The notes under the pieces are model-generated. The model did no database searches. It saw only the letters and a program-made list of their open reading frames with translations, and was not told the DNA's origin. DNA of 64,000 nt, taken from Acanthosepion lycidas. Lineage: Eukaryota > Mollusca > Cephalopoda > Sepiida > Sepiidae. The position numbers and the translations under genes were made by a program. Position 1 is the first letter of the stretch. Every line of letters begins with the position of its first letter. The stretch lies in the NCBI GenBank assembly GCA_963932145.1, contig OZ010571.1, positions 116,019,906 to 116,083,905 on the forward strand, written 5' to 3'. Below, one piece after another: positions 45,665 to 56,994 of the stretch.

Positions 45665-48600
45665 AAATTGAAATGTTATCTGCGTTAATATTTGTCATTT
45701 ACATTGTTGACGACATTATACATAAATAAAATTTTATTTGGCATTTTTAACATCCTAATATTCAGAATTAATACATTTATCAAATATTTAAACTAGTAAT
45801 TAAATCACTATATAATACTACTATATAACAGCATTCACTCGTTTAATTCAGCGCATAATATATCCAGAAATCATATTCAATGTTTTATAAGATATACAAT
45901 AATACTGATATAGGTAAAACATTACATTTTCTTTTAATTGTGAGTACTACAGAAACGGTAGATTAAAGCCTAATTTGTAAATAAAACATTCCAAATTTGA
46001 ATCAAGTTATCTTGAGTCTAGTGAAGCATTAACAGCAACAAGATAACAAGCTTAAAATGTAATATTGGAATTAAAAGGTGTGCAATTTATTCAATATATT
46101 CTTCGTGAAATATTTTTAGAATCAATTTAGGAAATATGCTAAAGTTCAGGCTGACAATAATTGCAGAAGATTTTGCAAATATGTTAATAATGCAATAAGA
46201 AACTTGACGCCAAAGGGTCGAAAATTAAATAGATTTTTCTTGAAATCTTCGTTTAATTAAAAAAAAACAAAAAATAATTTTAATTAGAAAAAATGAAACA
46301 AAATAAAAATCTAATTACGGAGAATTACGACTTATACATTTTAATTACCGAACATAATTGTCGAATACCATATTCCTGATTATCTCAATTGGGATTACCC
46401 GTTATTGGAAAGATTAAATTTATCATCTTATATTGAATTATTACCGCAATATTTACATCTTACAAAATTAAACAGAACCCACAGTAATCATGTATTAATA
46501 GAAAAATAGACCACGATTTTATACTCGATTTGTAAGTTATATGTACAATAATATACACTTAGATATTAATCTTAACATCATGATATAGACATGTCTTATA
46601 ATATGGGCTGACATCGTACCTGCAACTCTTAGTAATGCACATGCAAATACATATATTAATCTGCTATTTGGGAATTCACTATTCAGGTTGCTCATGTTAG
46701 CACGACGTAAATAATGGTAGAACGCGTAAAGAATATAGTGGCATCCTTTTTGGACATTCCATTTCTGAAAACTTGGAGACATTTGATATACCTCTCTCTA
46801 GTTATACAAAATGTATACCATGAAATGCTGAATGAAAATACAAGGATCTGGTTAAGCATACATAGCATTAAATTGTACTGTACTTATGAAAATAATATTT
46901 TATATGAAAATTAAAATATGTGTGTGCGTGTGAGTGTGAGTGTGCGCTTGAGTCAGGTAAGTAACGGAAAGATTAGATGAATGATTTTGACTATCAGCTG
47001 TAATAATACTGAATTTATGTTTCTCGGCAAAAGTATCAGCCTAATGGGTTAACTATCAATTGGATTCGGCTGAATCAAGTAGGTAGAAAACTGTTTATTT
47101 GGATAGTGTAGACACGGTCAAAGGGAGATGGAGAAATATTTATTATTTCACACTCGTATTTGGTAATGAGTACTTGGATGCTTCCTGAAAGAAAATCAGA
47201 GCGACATTTCTAAGTGGATTGATGCATATAATATCATAAACACAACACATTAGCAACGATAATGTTTATAGAAAATTGGAACTAAAACGACAATTAACTG
47301 TAATATCCGAATGAGGCACTTGGGATTTCTATAACACGTGAGGAAATTGTGTAGCGACAATTTATCATTCACAGTATATTATGTGTCTAGTGTTTGTAGA
47401 TAATAACAGGAGTAAGCTACTTAATAGTCTTACGAAAATTTATGAAGGAAATGCGACAAACAATGATCAAAGTTTAAAACTTATTTAAAAATAAAAGATA
47501 GGGCGTTTTGAAGAGCCAGGATCGTCAAGGACATGAATGGACATGGCAGAAAATGAAGAATATATTTGTCTGCTGGAGAATACTTTTCTAACTACTGACA
47601 TATTCTGTTCATTTAAATGTTAGCATTTCTCTATAGAACCTCGTATCAGATGCACACAACTTTTTGTTTCAATCTATGGAGATATTTCTTAGCAATCGCT
47701 GTAATCTATGCGATTCTATAATATGTAAAGTTTAGTGATTTTTGCTTCTTTCTAAGGACATATTTTAGATATTGTAATTATTAAAACCAGTTAATCCAAT
47801 TAAGCATCTCGAAGGGAAATAATAACGTCTGAGATTTATATTCAGACAGAATAACTCAATCAACTTAACACTGTTGTAATTAAAGTAAAGCTTTCTGTCA
47901 AAACTTGTGATGCTTTTGTTTAAGAAGTACGTAGAAATAAAAAAAAATATTAAACAGAAAATGTGGCACATCACGGCATTGTGTATAATCTGAGGAATAA
48001 AGAAATGCAACAACATGCGCATCAAATATATTATCCACTGGAATGTTTTCCCAATGTCGATAATTACCCAATTGGATGTTTTTGTCATGGTCGAATGATT
48101 CGCAATTATCCTAGTGTTGCAATCAGAAAAGTTTCTCAACGATTATTAAGAATTCACTGAGACATCCTTTAAATTCTAACGTTTAACCATAGAAATAGTT
48201 AAAATGGTCGATAAAGACAATTAACTGATTACTTTTTAAGCCCAGTAGAGCAGAGATAATAAAGTTTACAGAATAAACCAAAATATTGTTATTAAATATA
48301 GCCGTACATTTAGACTCAAGTTTTTAGATTAAACTGAAGGAGAAAATATAAAAAGAATACTTGACAGTATTGAGTTACAAATGATAAAATTATCATAGAT
48401 CCTCCACCATAAACTATGATCAATTACCCCAAAATTTCAAAAATATTTTTAGGAAAACTTAAGTTTGATATTATGAAGGCATTAACAATGAAGAAAGTCT
48501 ATTTGTATACTCATGCCGTTTTCTGACTTGTCAGCAGTTAAATGTGTCTGGTACATTATGTAACATAACTTTCTGTTAATATATTTAAAAAAAAATAATA

Positions 48601-49800
48601 CGTCTATCTTTCACTTCCAAGAAATAAAGTAGTTTTTCCCATGACTGATAATGTCTTCTCCTCTAAATTTCTTCATGAACAAACAGATTCAGTTTAAAAC
48701 AGTCTCGAGATAATCTCATACAGAATGCGTTTCTCTCCTACACTTTCTCTATTTATCTCTTAAGATTTATTCTTTAAGTTACATATTTCATGAGAACATT
48801 CTCTAGCTTTCAAAATTTACGTAGGACTGTTAAAACAAATTAGTGTTTTAAAAATCTAATGACTCATATATTTATTGACATTTTTCCCTTCTCTGTTCGT
48901 TTACTCTACTGATAGGCAATACTTGTGGTATTATTTTATTCTCATTCATGAATGGATAAAATTCAGAATACTGATTATTTTGCATACGTTCAAATCGAAA
49001 AACTAAGAACAAACTCGTGAAATTAGTTTAATTTCCGTATCAGTTTTTATTTATTTTTCTTTGTTATATATCATAGTATGGGGCTTTCGCTATCATCTGG
49101 CTTTAAGAGGAATACACGTTTTTTCTTGATCTTTCAGTGGAGGGAAATATCGATTTAATATTTTAATAGATTTTTGCACAGAAGGAACACGGCAACCTAT
49201 CTGAAAGTCCTACTATGAGGGGAAAATGTGATTCCTATCAGCCATAAGTTAGCGCGCCAATTTAATTCACATGTCAGGTAGTAATGTCTCCGAAAATTAG
49301 ATTTGTGATCCTGAGATTTCGTCATACATATGGATTCTCCATACAATAGAGGCATTCGTTAGCACTCGAATGGTAGGCAAGTCTTATCAGAACTTGTATT
49401 GATTAAAAGAATACTGCCATTTACATTTTACCGACGTAGGAACAAGATCTCAGGTTATGATATTTTGCCACTAAAGGCCAGAGCTTAGATTTGTTTCTTT
49501 TACTTTCCTTGATTAGATTTTAAAAACTATTTTTCAATCTTCAATTCGTAGAGGATTCTTTAAATTTCACATGTACGTAATTATATTATGTTTTACAATT
49601 AACTTAATGACTATATGTAATAATTGTTTTTCCTGCTAATGTTCTTAAGATAATTCTAAGATTCCGGAAGTCTCAATAGCACATTTTATAATTTTTCTTT
49701 ACTAACTGGAATAGTGATTTTTTAAGCGTCGTCTAGATATGGAAGAATGCTGAAATTATGGGATACCCATAGTAGACCGAACTGACTAGCAGTTGTAATT
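45665..49800. other. AT-rich DNA, nothing recognised
   Basis: About 4 kb with no recognised gene, RNA or repeat. The longest frames are 47765-48139 (-, 124 codons) and an opposing one at 47963-48160 (+). Neither shows a known motif, and their overlap suggests chance. Confidence 0.4.
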
Positions 49801-49804
49801 GATA

Positions 49805-49870
49805 TAGCGTGATAAACGTGCTAACCATTACTCCATGTGGAGGTGATGAATTACTGACCTGAATGCGTGT
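49805..49870 (-). repeat. Possible tRNA-like SINE head
   Basis: The minus strand has an A-box-like ggagtaatggttagcacg (about 49843-49826), similar in spelling to the SINE head at 24.45 kb. A convincing B box is not visible. Confidence 0.3.
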
Positions 49871-49874
49871 ACTC

Positions 49875-50590
49875 GATTGGATTTTGTTTTCCTATATTCC
49901 GTCCTGTGGTATTTGGAGCGGTTAAGACAATTTAACACTTTTAAGCTCTGAATTAAATATTTTAATCATTTCATTTTCTTTTTTTTCTCCATAGTAAAAC
50001 CGTAGCTAACACAAAAATTAGTGATAGAGAGCATTAAACTTTATTTAGTTTCCCGAATGCATGCGAACATTATATTTTTTCATAAAGAGCTGAAAAAAAT
50101 GTAATTATTATGATCATCAATTGTTGATTTTCTTTTAATAAATTAAGTGTATATTATTTACAATGCGTTTTTTAATTGATAAAGAAGAAGTAGAAAACCT
50201 CATGTGACAATAATGAGGAGCTTCTAATAAAATTTTAATACTGCTTAGAATCCAGTTACTCCAGACAGGGTTGATAAAATGTATCACATGAAGGTACATC
50301 ATTTCGAACATTATACTATGAGATAAACGATAAACAAAAGCATGAAAAATGAAATTATGTAAAATGAATTCGAACCGAGTTTTAACGGGAACCCTATTAA
50401 CGGGAATCATATTAAAGTTTAGATAATCTTAAACATGGAAAACTCCGCATGCGCAGTATGTAAAAAGAAAATTAATTAAATTCTTGAGATTCCTCAAATA
50501 AAGTGCTGCATGATACGATTTAAGGAAATAAACTGACGATATAGCCGTATTTGTCGATACAGGCTTGGATCAAACTGTTAGTTTTTGTTT
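49875..50590. other. AT-rich DNA, nothing recognised
   Basis: No supported feature. Confidence 0.4.
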
Positions 50591-50599
50591 TTTTAAGCA

Positions 50600-50679
50600 T
50601 TAGGTTGGTGCAAAAAATATATCGTTTTTTTGACGTTGAACTTGAAAAGAAAAACGACATTATTTTTGCACCAACCTAA
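50600..50679. mobile_element. Mariner-type palindromic MITE (80 bp)
   Basis: Ends TTAGGTTGGTGCAAAAAATA and the reverse complement of TTAGGTTGGTGCAAAAATAA. The outer ~17 bp on each side is identical in inverted orientation, and the flanks (ttttaag / cttaaaa) extend the palindrome. Same family type as 39749-39839, but with a different centre. Confidence 0.85.
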
Positions 50680-50689
50680 TACTTAAAAA

Positions 50690-51979
50690 AACATGAAGCA
50701 GACACAAGAATCTGAAAAAAATATTTAAAACAATATTCTCATTACTGTTTTTTTTTTATCAGGACATTTTAAAACCAATAATGTTGTTTTTTTTTAAAGA
50801 TATTCTCAATCATTCATAGTGTTATTCCACTATGAATATATTTGGAAAGGAATCCAGTACTGATGTTTGTATACAGAAATTACATCATCTTGATATTGTT
50901 TCTATTTAACTCTTAGAATACGAATTGTACTGGCCTTTCCTGAAGGAGAAGCAACGTCACGCATTTGGAATTGCATTACAGAAAACAGGTATTAAGCATT
51001 CTTCATTATTCAAAATGACTGATGTCTACATATTTATTTCTACATAGGTGTAAGGAGAAAATGATTTACAGTGAATTTAATCTATTCTTATAGTATGTTT
51101 TGCACAGTTATGATCACAAACGCGAAAGAATTGCTGCAGAAACTACAATTCAATGTATCACATCATAAACAATTCTACAAATATAAATGAAACAAAAGAA
51201 TATGTTCTTTCATTAAACTTGTTGGAACAAGTTTCAGCATAACAAAGAACGATGACAACTAATAACATTTGCCCCTATGGGAAACAATACACATGTGTAT
51301 CTCTAAAAAGAGAATATCATTCTGAGGCTCTCTTTCTATAGTGTAAAAAATAAAAGTCTTTGAAGGAATACCCGGCCAATATTAAAATAACTACGTGTTA
51401 GCGAACTTGAGCAATTTGATAACCAGTAAAACTGTTCTGAGACGATAATTTTCAAAAGACAACGTCTAAATTTTAGCACTACTGCTAGCATACGTTATTT
51501 TTTTATATTAATTCTACATTCTGCTTGAAATAAATTATTTGATATGTTTAAATATCGTTGCCGTTTACATTGTTAAACGCACCAATTAATTATCTTGTTT
51601 TTTAGGGTTTTTTTTTTCTTTTTTTTTGGTGCATATCAACAAGCATATAAGAAAACTGAATTATTTTTTGTGGTTAGAGATATGTTGAAAATTGTTATTT
51701 CAGTTTATGTGGCATGATTAAGGGGGATGTATAAGTTTAAAGATTTTTATTAAAAGGAAGATATCGGTCAAGGATGAGTAATGCTATAAAATCATTAAAA
51801 CATATCTGCCAAAACATTGCTAATTGTTAAAATGCACACGTTTCCAAGATGGTAATAAACAGATAGTCATCTATATGTTGGAAATTTAAATTTTATTTAT
51901 AATCATAATTTTACAAATGATATTATGCAATGGAAAAAGCATATATACATGTGTGAGTCAGTGCGTGTGAACACGAGCA

Positions 51980-51980
<1 letters not shown>
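50690..51980. other. AT-rich DNA, nothing recognised
   Basis: No supported feature; T-rich homopolymers near 51610. Confidence 0.4.

Positions 51981-51982
<2 letters not shown>

Positions 51983-52038
<56 letters not shown>
51983..52038. repeat. (TA)n(TG)n microsatellite
   Basis: TA run then six TG units. On the minus strand it lies about 70 nt 3' of the hammerhead motif at 52108-52148. Confidence 0.95.
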
Positions 52039-52107
52039 AAACTTCTCCGAATTAACCAGTAGATAGACAATATTTATGAATAAAAATGACAATAGGAAAA
52101 CTGGTAA

Positions 52108-52148
52108 CTGCTGACGCGTTTCGTCCAATGTGGACTTTATCAAAGCAA
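52108..52148 (-). ncRNA. Hammerhead ribozyme-like motif with swapped C3-G8 pair
   Basis: Minus strand, in order: TTGCT (stem I), TTGATAA at the CUGANGA position, AGTCC-acatt-GGAC (stem II), GAAA, minimal stem III C-GC-G, GTC cleavage triplet, AGCAG (stem I). GGAC-GAAA-CGCGTC is the layout of the small type I hammerheads found in Penelope-like retroelements. Both departures from the core fall on C3 and G8, which pair with each other in the folded ribozyme; here they are U and A, so the pair could still form. Confidence 0.65.
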
Positions 52149-52149
52149 A

Positions 52150-52660
52150 ATACGAAAATGAAATTAAATGAACAAAGTAACTAATTAAAACAAAAACAGA
52201 ATGTACCTAGCAACTGGAATGTAGAGAGAAAAAATATGAAAATAGCATTTCTCTACATTTGCGTGTGTGTACTTTTCTTTTGATATTGACGAGCAAGCAT
52301 CTTAATATGTATATCTTTTGAAAAGTCTATGTATGATTTGCAGAATTTGTAAGAACACATATTAATAACGTATATCCTAGGAGATTAATTATTGAATATA
52401 TCTATTTGAGTAGCAAACTTAATAAAAATTTAATTAATATTTCCCCCCACACCTGTTATTAATTTCACAGAATAAAAAATCTATTCTACATGTAATTCAG
52501 ATTTACAAACCAATGAGAAACCTTATTACATATTATCACGCTTTCCATAATAAATTCAATCTCAGAAATTAAACAGAAAATAGCCCTTCTAAGCATCTGT
52601 CAGTGACACATATCCCTGAGAATAAAAGCTTAATTTATTGACCATACAAACTTTGAAATT
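52150..52660. other. AT-rich DNA, nothing recognised
   Basis: May include the remainder of the element that carried the hammerhead at 52108-52148; no borders seen. Confidence 0.35.
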
Positions 52661-52664
52661 ATTA

Positions 52665-53007
52665 TGGGGTCCAGCCTTTTCTGATATAAATGGACTCGGC
52701 CTGCTGCCATAAAATAGCCACAGTCAGTCAGAGATATGAGAAGAGTCTGATAGTAGAGGCCCAAGTGGAAAGTACATAGACACTGTGATTGAGTTGATGT
52801 GAGAAGTCAGTTAAAATGGCGCCCGACTCTAAGGATGTTTACTTCGAGACTGTATATAGCGATCTTTGATTAATACTAACCGGCGTTCCTGGATTTTACT
52901 AACAGCATTGCCTTTTGTATTTTGTGTAAATACATTTAATTTCTTAGCCTAAATACTTGCGTTTGTCAATTTATTGGAGACCGATTTTTCACGGGGAATC
53001 CACAACA
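52665..53007 (+). repeat. 5' LTR of the Gypsy-like element
   Basis: TG...CA ends (tggggtcc ... cacaaca). About 85-90% similar by eye to 55280-55620, e.g. the shared ccggcgttcctggattttac and acatttaatttcttagccta. Confidence 0.85.
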
Positions 53008-53010
53008 ACT

Positions 53011-53135
53011 TGGCGAACGAGGATTCAAAACTCACGCGGATACCCACAACAACTTGGCGAACGAGGATTAGAAACTCGCACGTAAAGAAAAACTTTTCGT
53101 ACGCCTAACAACAAACAACTTGGCGAACACACGCG
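53011..53135 (+). promoter_or_regulatory. Primer-binding site, present as three tandem PBS-like units
   Basis: TGGCGAACGAGGATT directly after the LTR (53011) is complementary to a tRNA 3' end: TTC.AATCC T-arm, acceptor strand, CCA. The unit with its aacaact lead-in recurs at 53055 (tggcgaacgaggatt) and, shortened, at 53121 (tggcgaacac). Such sites prime minus-strand DNA synthesis. The likely donor tRNA cannot be named from here. Confidence 0.65.
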
Positions 53136-53231
53136 GAAAAACGGATCAACAGAAGAAAAATCCTTTCCTCGTCGTTCAACAACAAATTAGCGACAAACAA
53201 TTTCGAGGAGTAATAATACATAAAAGTTATC

Positions 53232-54340
53232 ATGGAAGATTTTTAAAATATGTTGGTAGAACTGATAAGACATCAAAATGAGCCATAATTACAAATGCAG
53301 AAATACCAAAATGATCAGTTACAGCTACAAGAAAAATGGCAAAAGCAAATATTACAAACGCAAAAGGAAAATCAAGATAGACAGAGCTCCAGGAACTAAT
53401 ATTGGAAGTAGCGGGCAGCAAGCAATCAGATATTGAAAAAGCAACATTTTCGCATAAACGCAGTGTGGAATACCATAGAGATTTTCAAATATTCTCTAGA
53501 TGAGGACAAATTTTGGAGATTACTTCAGAAGACATGAAGACATCTTTAACATGCTGTCAAAATTGGACAGAAGCAAAAAAGCTACGTCTATTGCTTAGAA
53601 AATTAGGAACTGAAGAATATACAAAGTTCGTGGATTATATCTTGCCAAAAAAGACGAACGAATTAAAATTTGACGAAGCAGTGACATGTCTTAAAGAACT
53701 CTTCAGCCAAAAAACATCACTCTTCCATAGGAGGTGGAAATGCCTTAACCAGGTAAAGGGCGATAATGAGGATTATTCCACGTTTGTAGCAATCGTAAAT
53801 AAACATTGTGACGACTTCAAACTAGCGGAATTAACATCGGACAATTTTAAATGCCTCATTTTTGTTCAAGGGCTAGTTTTTACAAAAGATGGCGAAATGC
53901 GTAGAAGAATGCTTGCAAAATTACAAAATAAGCCGGGACTAACATTACATCAATTATCAGAAGATTGCCAGATATGTTTAAGCATAAAGAAAGACGCAAA
54001 GGGCATTGAAGAATCGCCTTTCTCATATACGTAAGTTAAATAAAAGTCTACGTTCTTCACCCTCCCCGGAAAGAAAACTAAAATTTTACGACAATGAAAA
54101 AAGATTCTCACCCTCCCCCGAAAGAAAAATAAAATATTATGATAGAAAAAATACAACTTACAGGACAAATTATGACGAATATCGAAACAAATATAAGCCC
54201 CCTCCATCAGCATGTTATCGATGTGGAGGATTACATTGGAACAAAGATTGCCGCTTCAGAGATAAAATCTGTCATGGATGTGGAAAAAAAAAAGCCACAA
54301 GGCATCCCAATGTAGAAATAGAAAATATACTAATAGAATA
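53232..54340 (+). pseudogene. Gag-like protein with CCHC knuckle, broken
   Basis: A possible start is ATG at 53232 (MEDF then a stop). The readable body begins after a frameshift at 53513: EITSEDMKTSLTCC.NWTEAKKLRLLLRKLG, then ELFSQKTSLFHRRWKCLNQ. This matches the capsid region of Gypsy-type Gag (..W..AEK..LLLRKL....). After another shift near 54020 a basic stretch with repeated SPSPERK leads to the nucleocapsid knuckle CYRCGGLHWNKDC (C-X2-C-X4-H-X4-C) and a second, CHGCGKKKATRHPN, that lacks its last Cys in this frame. Gag would coat the element RNA. Confidence 0.8.
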
Positions 54341-54369
54341 AGAGCTACAAGGATGAATAATGATAACAC

Positions 54370-54635
54370 CAATGTAAGGAAATATGTAGAACTGGAAATT
54401 TTAAACAAAAAGATAAAATTACAACTGGATTCGGGTTCCGACCTCACGATAATCAACTTACAGATATGGAAAAAACTCAACAGACCTACCGTGTTACACA
54501 CTCAGAAAGTTGCCAAGTCGGTTGCCGGTAAACGAATAAAATTTGAGGGAGAAATAATAGTGAATGTTAAATTTTACGACAAAACAAAAAAAAACTTAAG
54601 ATATACGTCAAGAAAGATACTGAAAATTTAGTAGG
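54370..54635 (+). pseudogene. Retroelement aspartic protease
   Basis: In the frame 54278-54631, KYVELEILNKKIKLQLDSGSDLTIIN carries the LDSGSD active-site loop (D-S/T-G) of retroviral-type proteases. The usual GKRIKFEGEI strand segment follows. In an active element it would cut the Gag-Pol polyprotein. It overlaps the nucleocapsid frame in another phase, so either frameshifting or later damage separates gag and pol. Confidence 0.8.
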
Positions 54636-54689
54636 TATCGACTGGAAGCAGAAATTCAACGTTTGGGACCTACCTATCAACTAGTTTTG

Positions 54690-55260
54690 CAAAAGGTTAG
54701 AGGTTGACCCATCAGATACCATAAAATTGAAGAAAGAATTATACAAGCAATTTCCTGAGGAATTTAAGTGGGTTGGGACGATGCAACAAATTTAAGTCCA
54801 AAATAGAATTAAAAGAAAACGTCCAACCAATTTTCAAAAAGAAGCGAAATGTACCGTTTGCTACTATAGAAAAAACAGACAAAGAATTGGAGAGACTGGA
54901 ACAAACTGGGATTTTATCTAAAACTGTTTAGTGAGTGGGCTTCGCCGGTGGTTTACGTAAAAACAGTCAGGAAAATTTCGCGTATGCGCAGATTTTTTGA
55001 CGCGACTCAAAAAGGCAGTAAAAGACCATCATTACCCACTACCGGGCCCAGAGGAGATCTTACCGTCGTTGAGCTTTGTAAATATTTTCAAAAATAGATC
55101 TTAGTGAGTCTGGTCTACAAATTCCAGTACAAGAGAGTTCGAATATCCTTTGCATTAATACGCACAAAGGGTTGTACAAGTTCAACAGACTACCATTCGG
55201 AATAAAAGTTGCTCCTGCAATTTTTCAACAAACAATGGACACAATATTATCTCCCCCATA
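54690..55260 (+). pseudogene. Reverse transcriptase, N-terminal part, truncated
   Basis: Reading across frames shows IELKENVQPIFKKKRNVPFA, KELERLEQTGIL, SEWASPVVYVKK, GKFRVCADF, HHYPLPGPEEILPSL and finally FNRLPFGIKVAPAIFQQTMD. These are the fingers and first palm blocks of Gypsy-type RT up to the FG...AP..FQ..MD block. The YxDD catalytic block and all later domains are absent. At least six frame or stop lesions. Confidence 0.8.
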
Positions 55261-55279
55261 AAAAGGGATCTAAGTATTA

Positions 55280-55620
55280 TGCGTCCACCCTTTTCTGATA
55301 TAAATGGACTCGTCCTGCTGCCATAAAATAGCCACGGTCAATCAGATGTGAGAAGAGTCTGACAGTGGAGTAACAGGGTGGAAAGTATATAGACACTGTG
55401 ATTGAGTTGACGTTAGAAGTCAGTTACAAGGACGTCTGACTCTAAGGAAGTTTACTTCGAGACCGTATATAGCGATCTTTGCTTAATACTAACCGGCGTT
55501 CCTGGATTTTACTAACAGCATTACCTTTTGTATTTTGTGTAAATACATTTAATTTCTTAGCCTAAATACTTACGTTTGTCAATTTATTGGAGACCGATTT
55601 TTCACGCGGAATCCGCAACA
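55280..55620 (+). repeat. Second LTR of the Gypsy-like element, followed by a PBS copy
   Basis: Direct repeat of 52665-53007. Homology continues past the LTR end into aacaacttggcgaacgag and on to about 55650, i.e. into leader sequence. A true 3' LTR should not do this, so this may be the 5' LTR of a second, lost element copy. Confidence 0.8.
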
Positions 55621-55654
55621 ACTTGGCGAACGAGTATTCGAAAGTCACGCACAA

Positions 55655-56685
55655 CAGAAAGAGCATTAGGTAGGCTATTTAATTTCATTATTTTAATTCA
55701 AAGCAATATCCATCATTACAATCTGTTTAAAATTAATTATATTTGCATTTCTTAAATAAATCTGATTCACTTTCAAATTCTATTTAATCACAAGAATGCT
55801 TTTCTAATATGTTCCATAAGAATATTGACATCTCTTAAAAGTACCCTGCTGATATTTCTACTTTTTAACGAGCGAAGATTGTTCCATCTCTGGACGAAAA
55901 GTTGATCATTAACATTCATTGATCACTTCAGTTTGCAGCGAAATATTTTCGAATAATAATAGACAAATTACATTGAAATTATACCCATGTGACATTCATC
56001 GATAATGTCTTTATAGCACTCTTGCTGACTTGAATATATCTGAATGAGGTTCGAGTGTATATGTGTATTGATAACTTCCGACACGGGCAGAAGTAGATCA
56101 ATCAAGATCAATTCAGGCAAAAAGAAGGGAGAAAATAATACGGATATTAAAGCCATAATTTGAAGATAAAAGTTGCATTATTGTTGGATGGATATTAATT
56201 TCTGAATACTAAGGGACAATTCTTCAGCAAAAATCGTTCAGGTTCCTGCCATCTAGCAGTTCTTTTGAAAAGATGTGTTACTGATTAACATGGAATCTAT
56301 CAAATGGCATGAGAAATTTGTTAACATATTTCCTTTTAATAGCAAGATATATTTTCAATAATGCATAATTCAAATTTTTACCGTATGCAAAATATAAGAA
56401 AATATATAAACTGATCATTTATCATTATTTTCTTTAAATCTTTTCGTTTTAAAGAAAGCAATGTTAAATTTTATTCGCATATATATAAGTAAACTTTAAA
56501 TTTGTTTTAATTAAAACAAACACATGTTCAACAAATTCAAATTTATTAAAAATTATTATTACTTAAAGGCGTTTCCGAAAATGTTTTTGACATGATAATA
56601 TATGAAAAAAAATGTTTAATTTAAGAGATTATTTCTAAAATTATTTATTTCACAATTTTAGCATCTGTCTATATTTCTGAGATCT
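55655..56685. other. AT-rich DNA, nothing recognised
   Basis: No supported feature. Confidence 0.4.
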
Positions 56686-56699
56686 GGTCGTCATATTTA

Positions 56700-56740
56700 T
56701 TACAATGTTTCGGCCGTTGTACGCTCCTGCCATCTTCAGG
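56700..56740 (-). ncRNA. Hammerhead-like core, minus half
   Basis: The minus strand reads CTGAAGA (intact core), tggc...ggcc stem II with loop, GAAA, then CATTGTAATAAATATG. A cleavage triplet and stem I are not obvious, so activity is doubtful. Confidence 0.45.
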
Positions 56741-56887
56741 TATTTGGAATGACGAAGTGAACCCTTTATTTCGCTCTCTGAGGTAGACTGTTCTAGACTG
56801 ATAACTGACATCCATTAAACATGGCACGTGGAACTAAGAGTCTACCCCAGTGAGCGAAATAAAGGGTTAAGTTCGACCTTCTATCTA

Positions 56888-56936
56888 GTTGAAGAAGGCC
56901 GGAGCGTACAACGGCCGAAACGTTGTAAAGAATATG
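56888..56936 (+). ncRNA. Hammerhead-like core, plus half
   Basis: The plus strand reads TTGAAGA (C3 changed to U), perfect GGCCG...CGGCC stem II, GAAA (56917-56920), then CGTTGTAAAG. Same limits as the minus half. Confidence 0.45.
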
Positions 56937-56994
56937 GCGACCATGATGAGGACTATAGTCCGAATAATGTAAATAGTGTTCACAATCTTACTAT

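Larger units (their letters stand above)
52665..55620 (+). mobile_element. Ty3/Gypsy-like LTR retrotransposon, internally deleted
   Basis: Two direct repeats of about 341 bp (52665-53007 and 55280-55620) enclose a primer-binding site, a gag-like region with a CCHC knuckle, an aspartic protease and the first part of a reverse transcriptase. Everything from the YxDD block of RT through RNase H and integrase is missing; the right LTR follows the RT break by about 20 bp. Stops and frameshifts affect every part. The element is dead. Confidence 0.85.
56690..56990. mobile_element. Inverted-repeat element with opposed hammerhead-like cores
   Basis: The left half (56690-56795) and right half (56836-56950) are inverted copies: tttcggccgttgtacgctcc, ccctttatttcgctc and gtagact on the left recur as reverse complements on the right. 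The halves meet near catggcacgtgga. The form fits paired inverted pLTRs of a Penelope-like element, or a retrozyme-like unit. A degenerate single copy lies at 21938-22076. Confidence 0.75.

Noticed and set aside
47765..48160. 124-codon minus and 65-codon plus overlapping frames
   Set aside because: Opposed overlapping frames without motifs; no splice or promoter context. Treated as chance, though a genome-wide homology search could change this.
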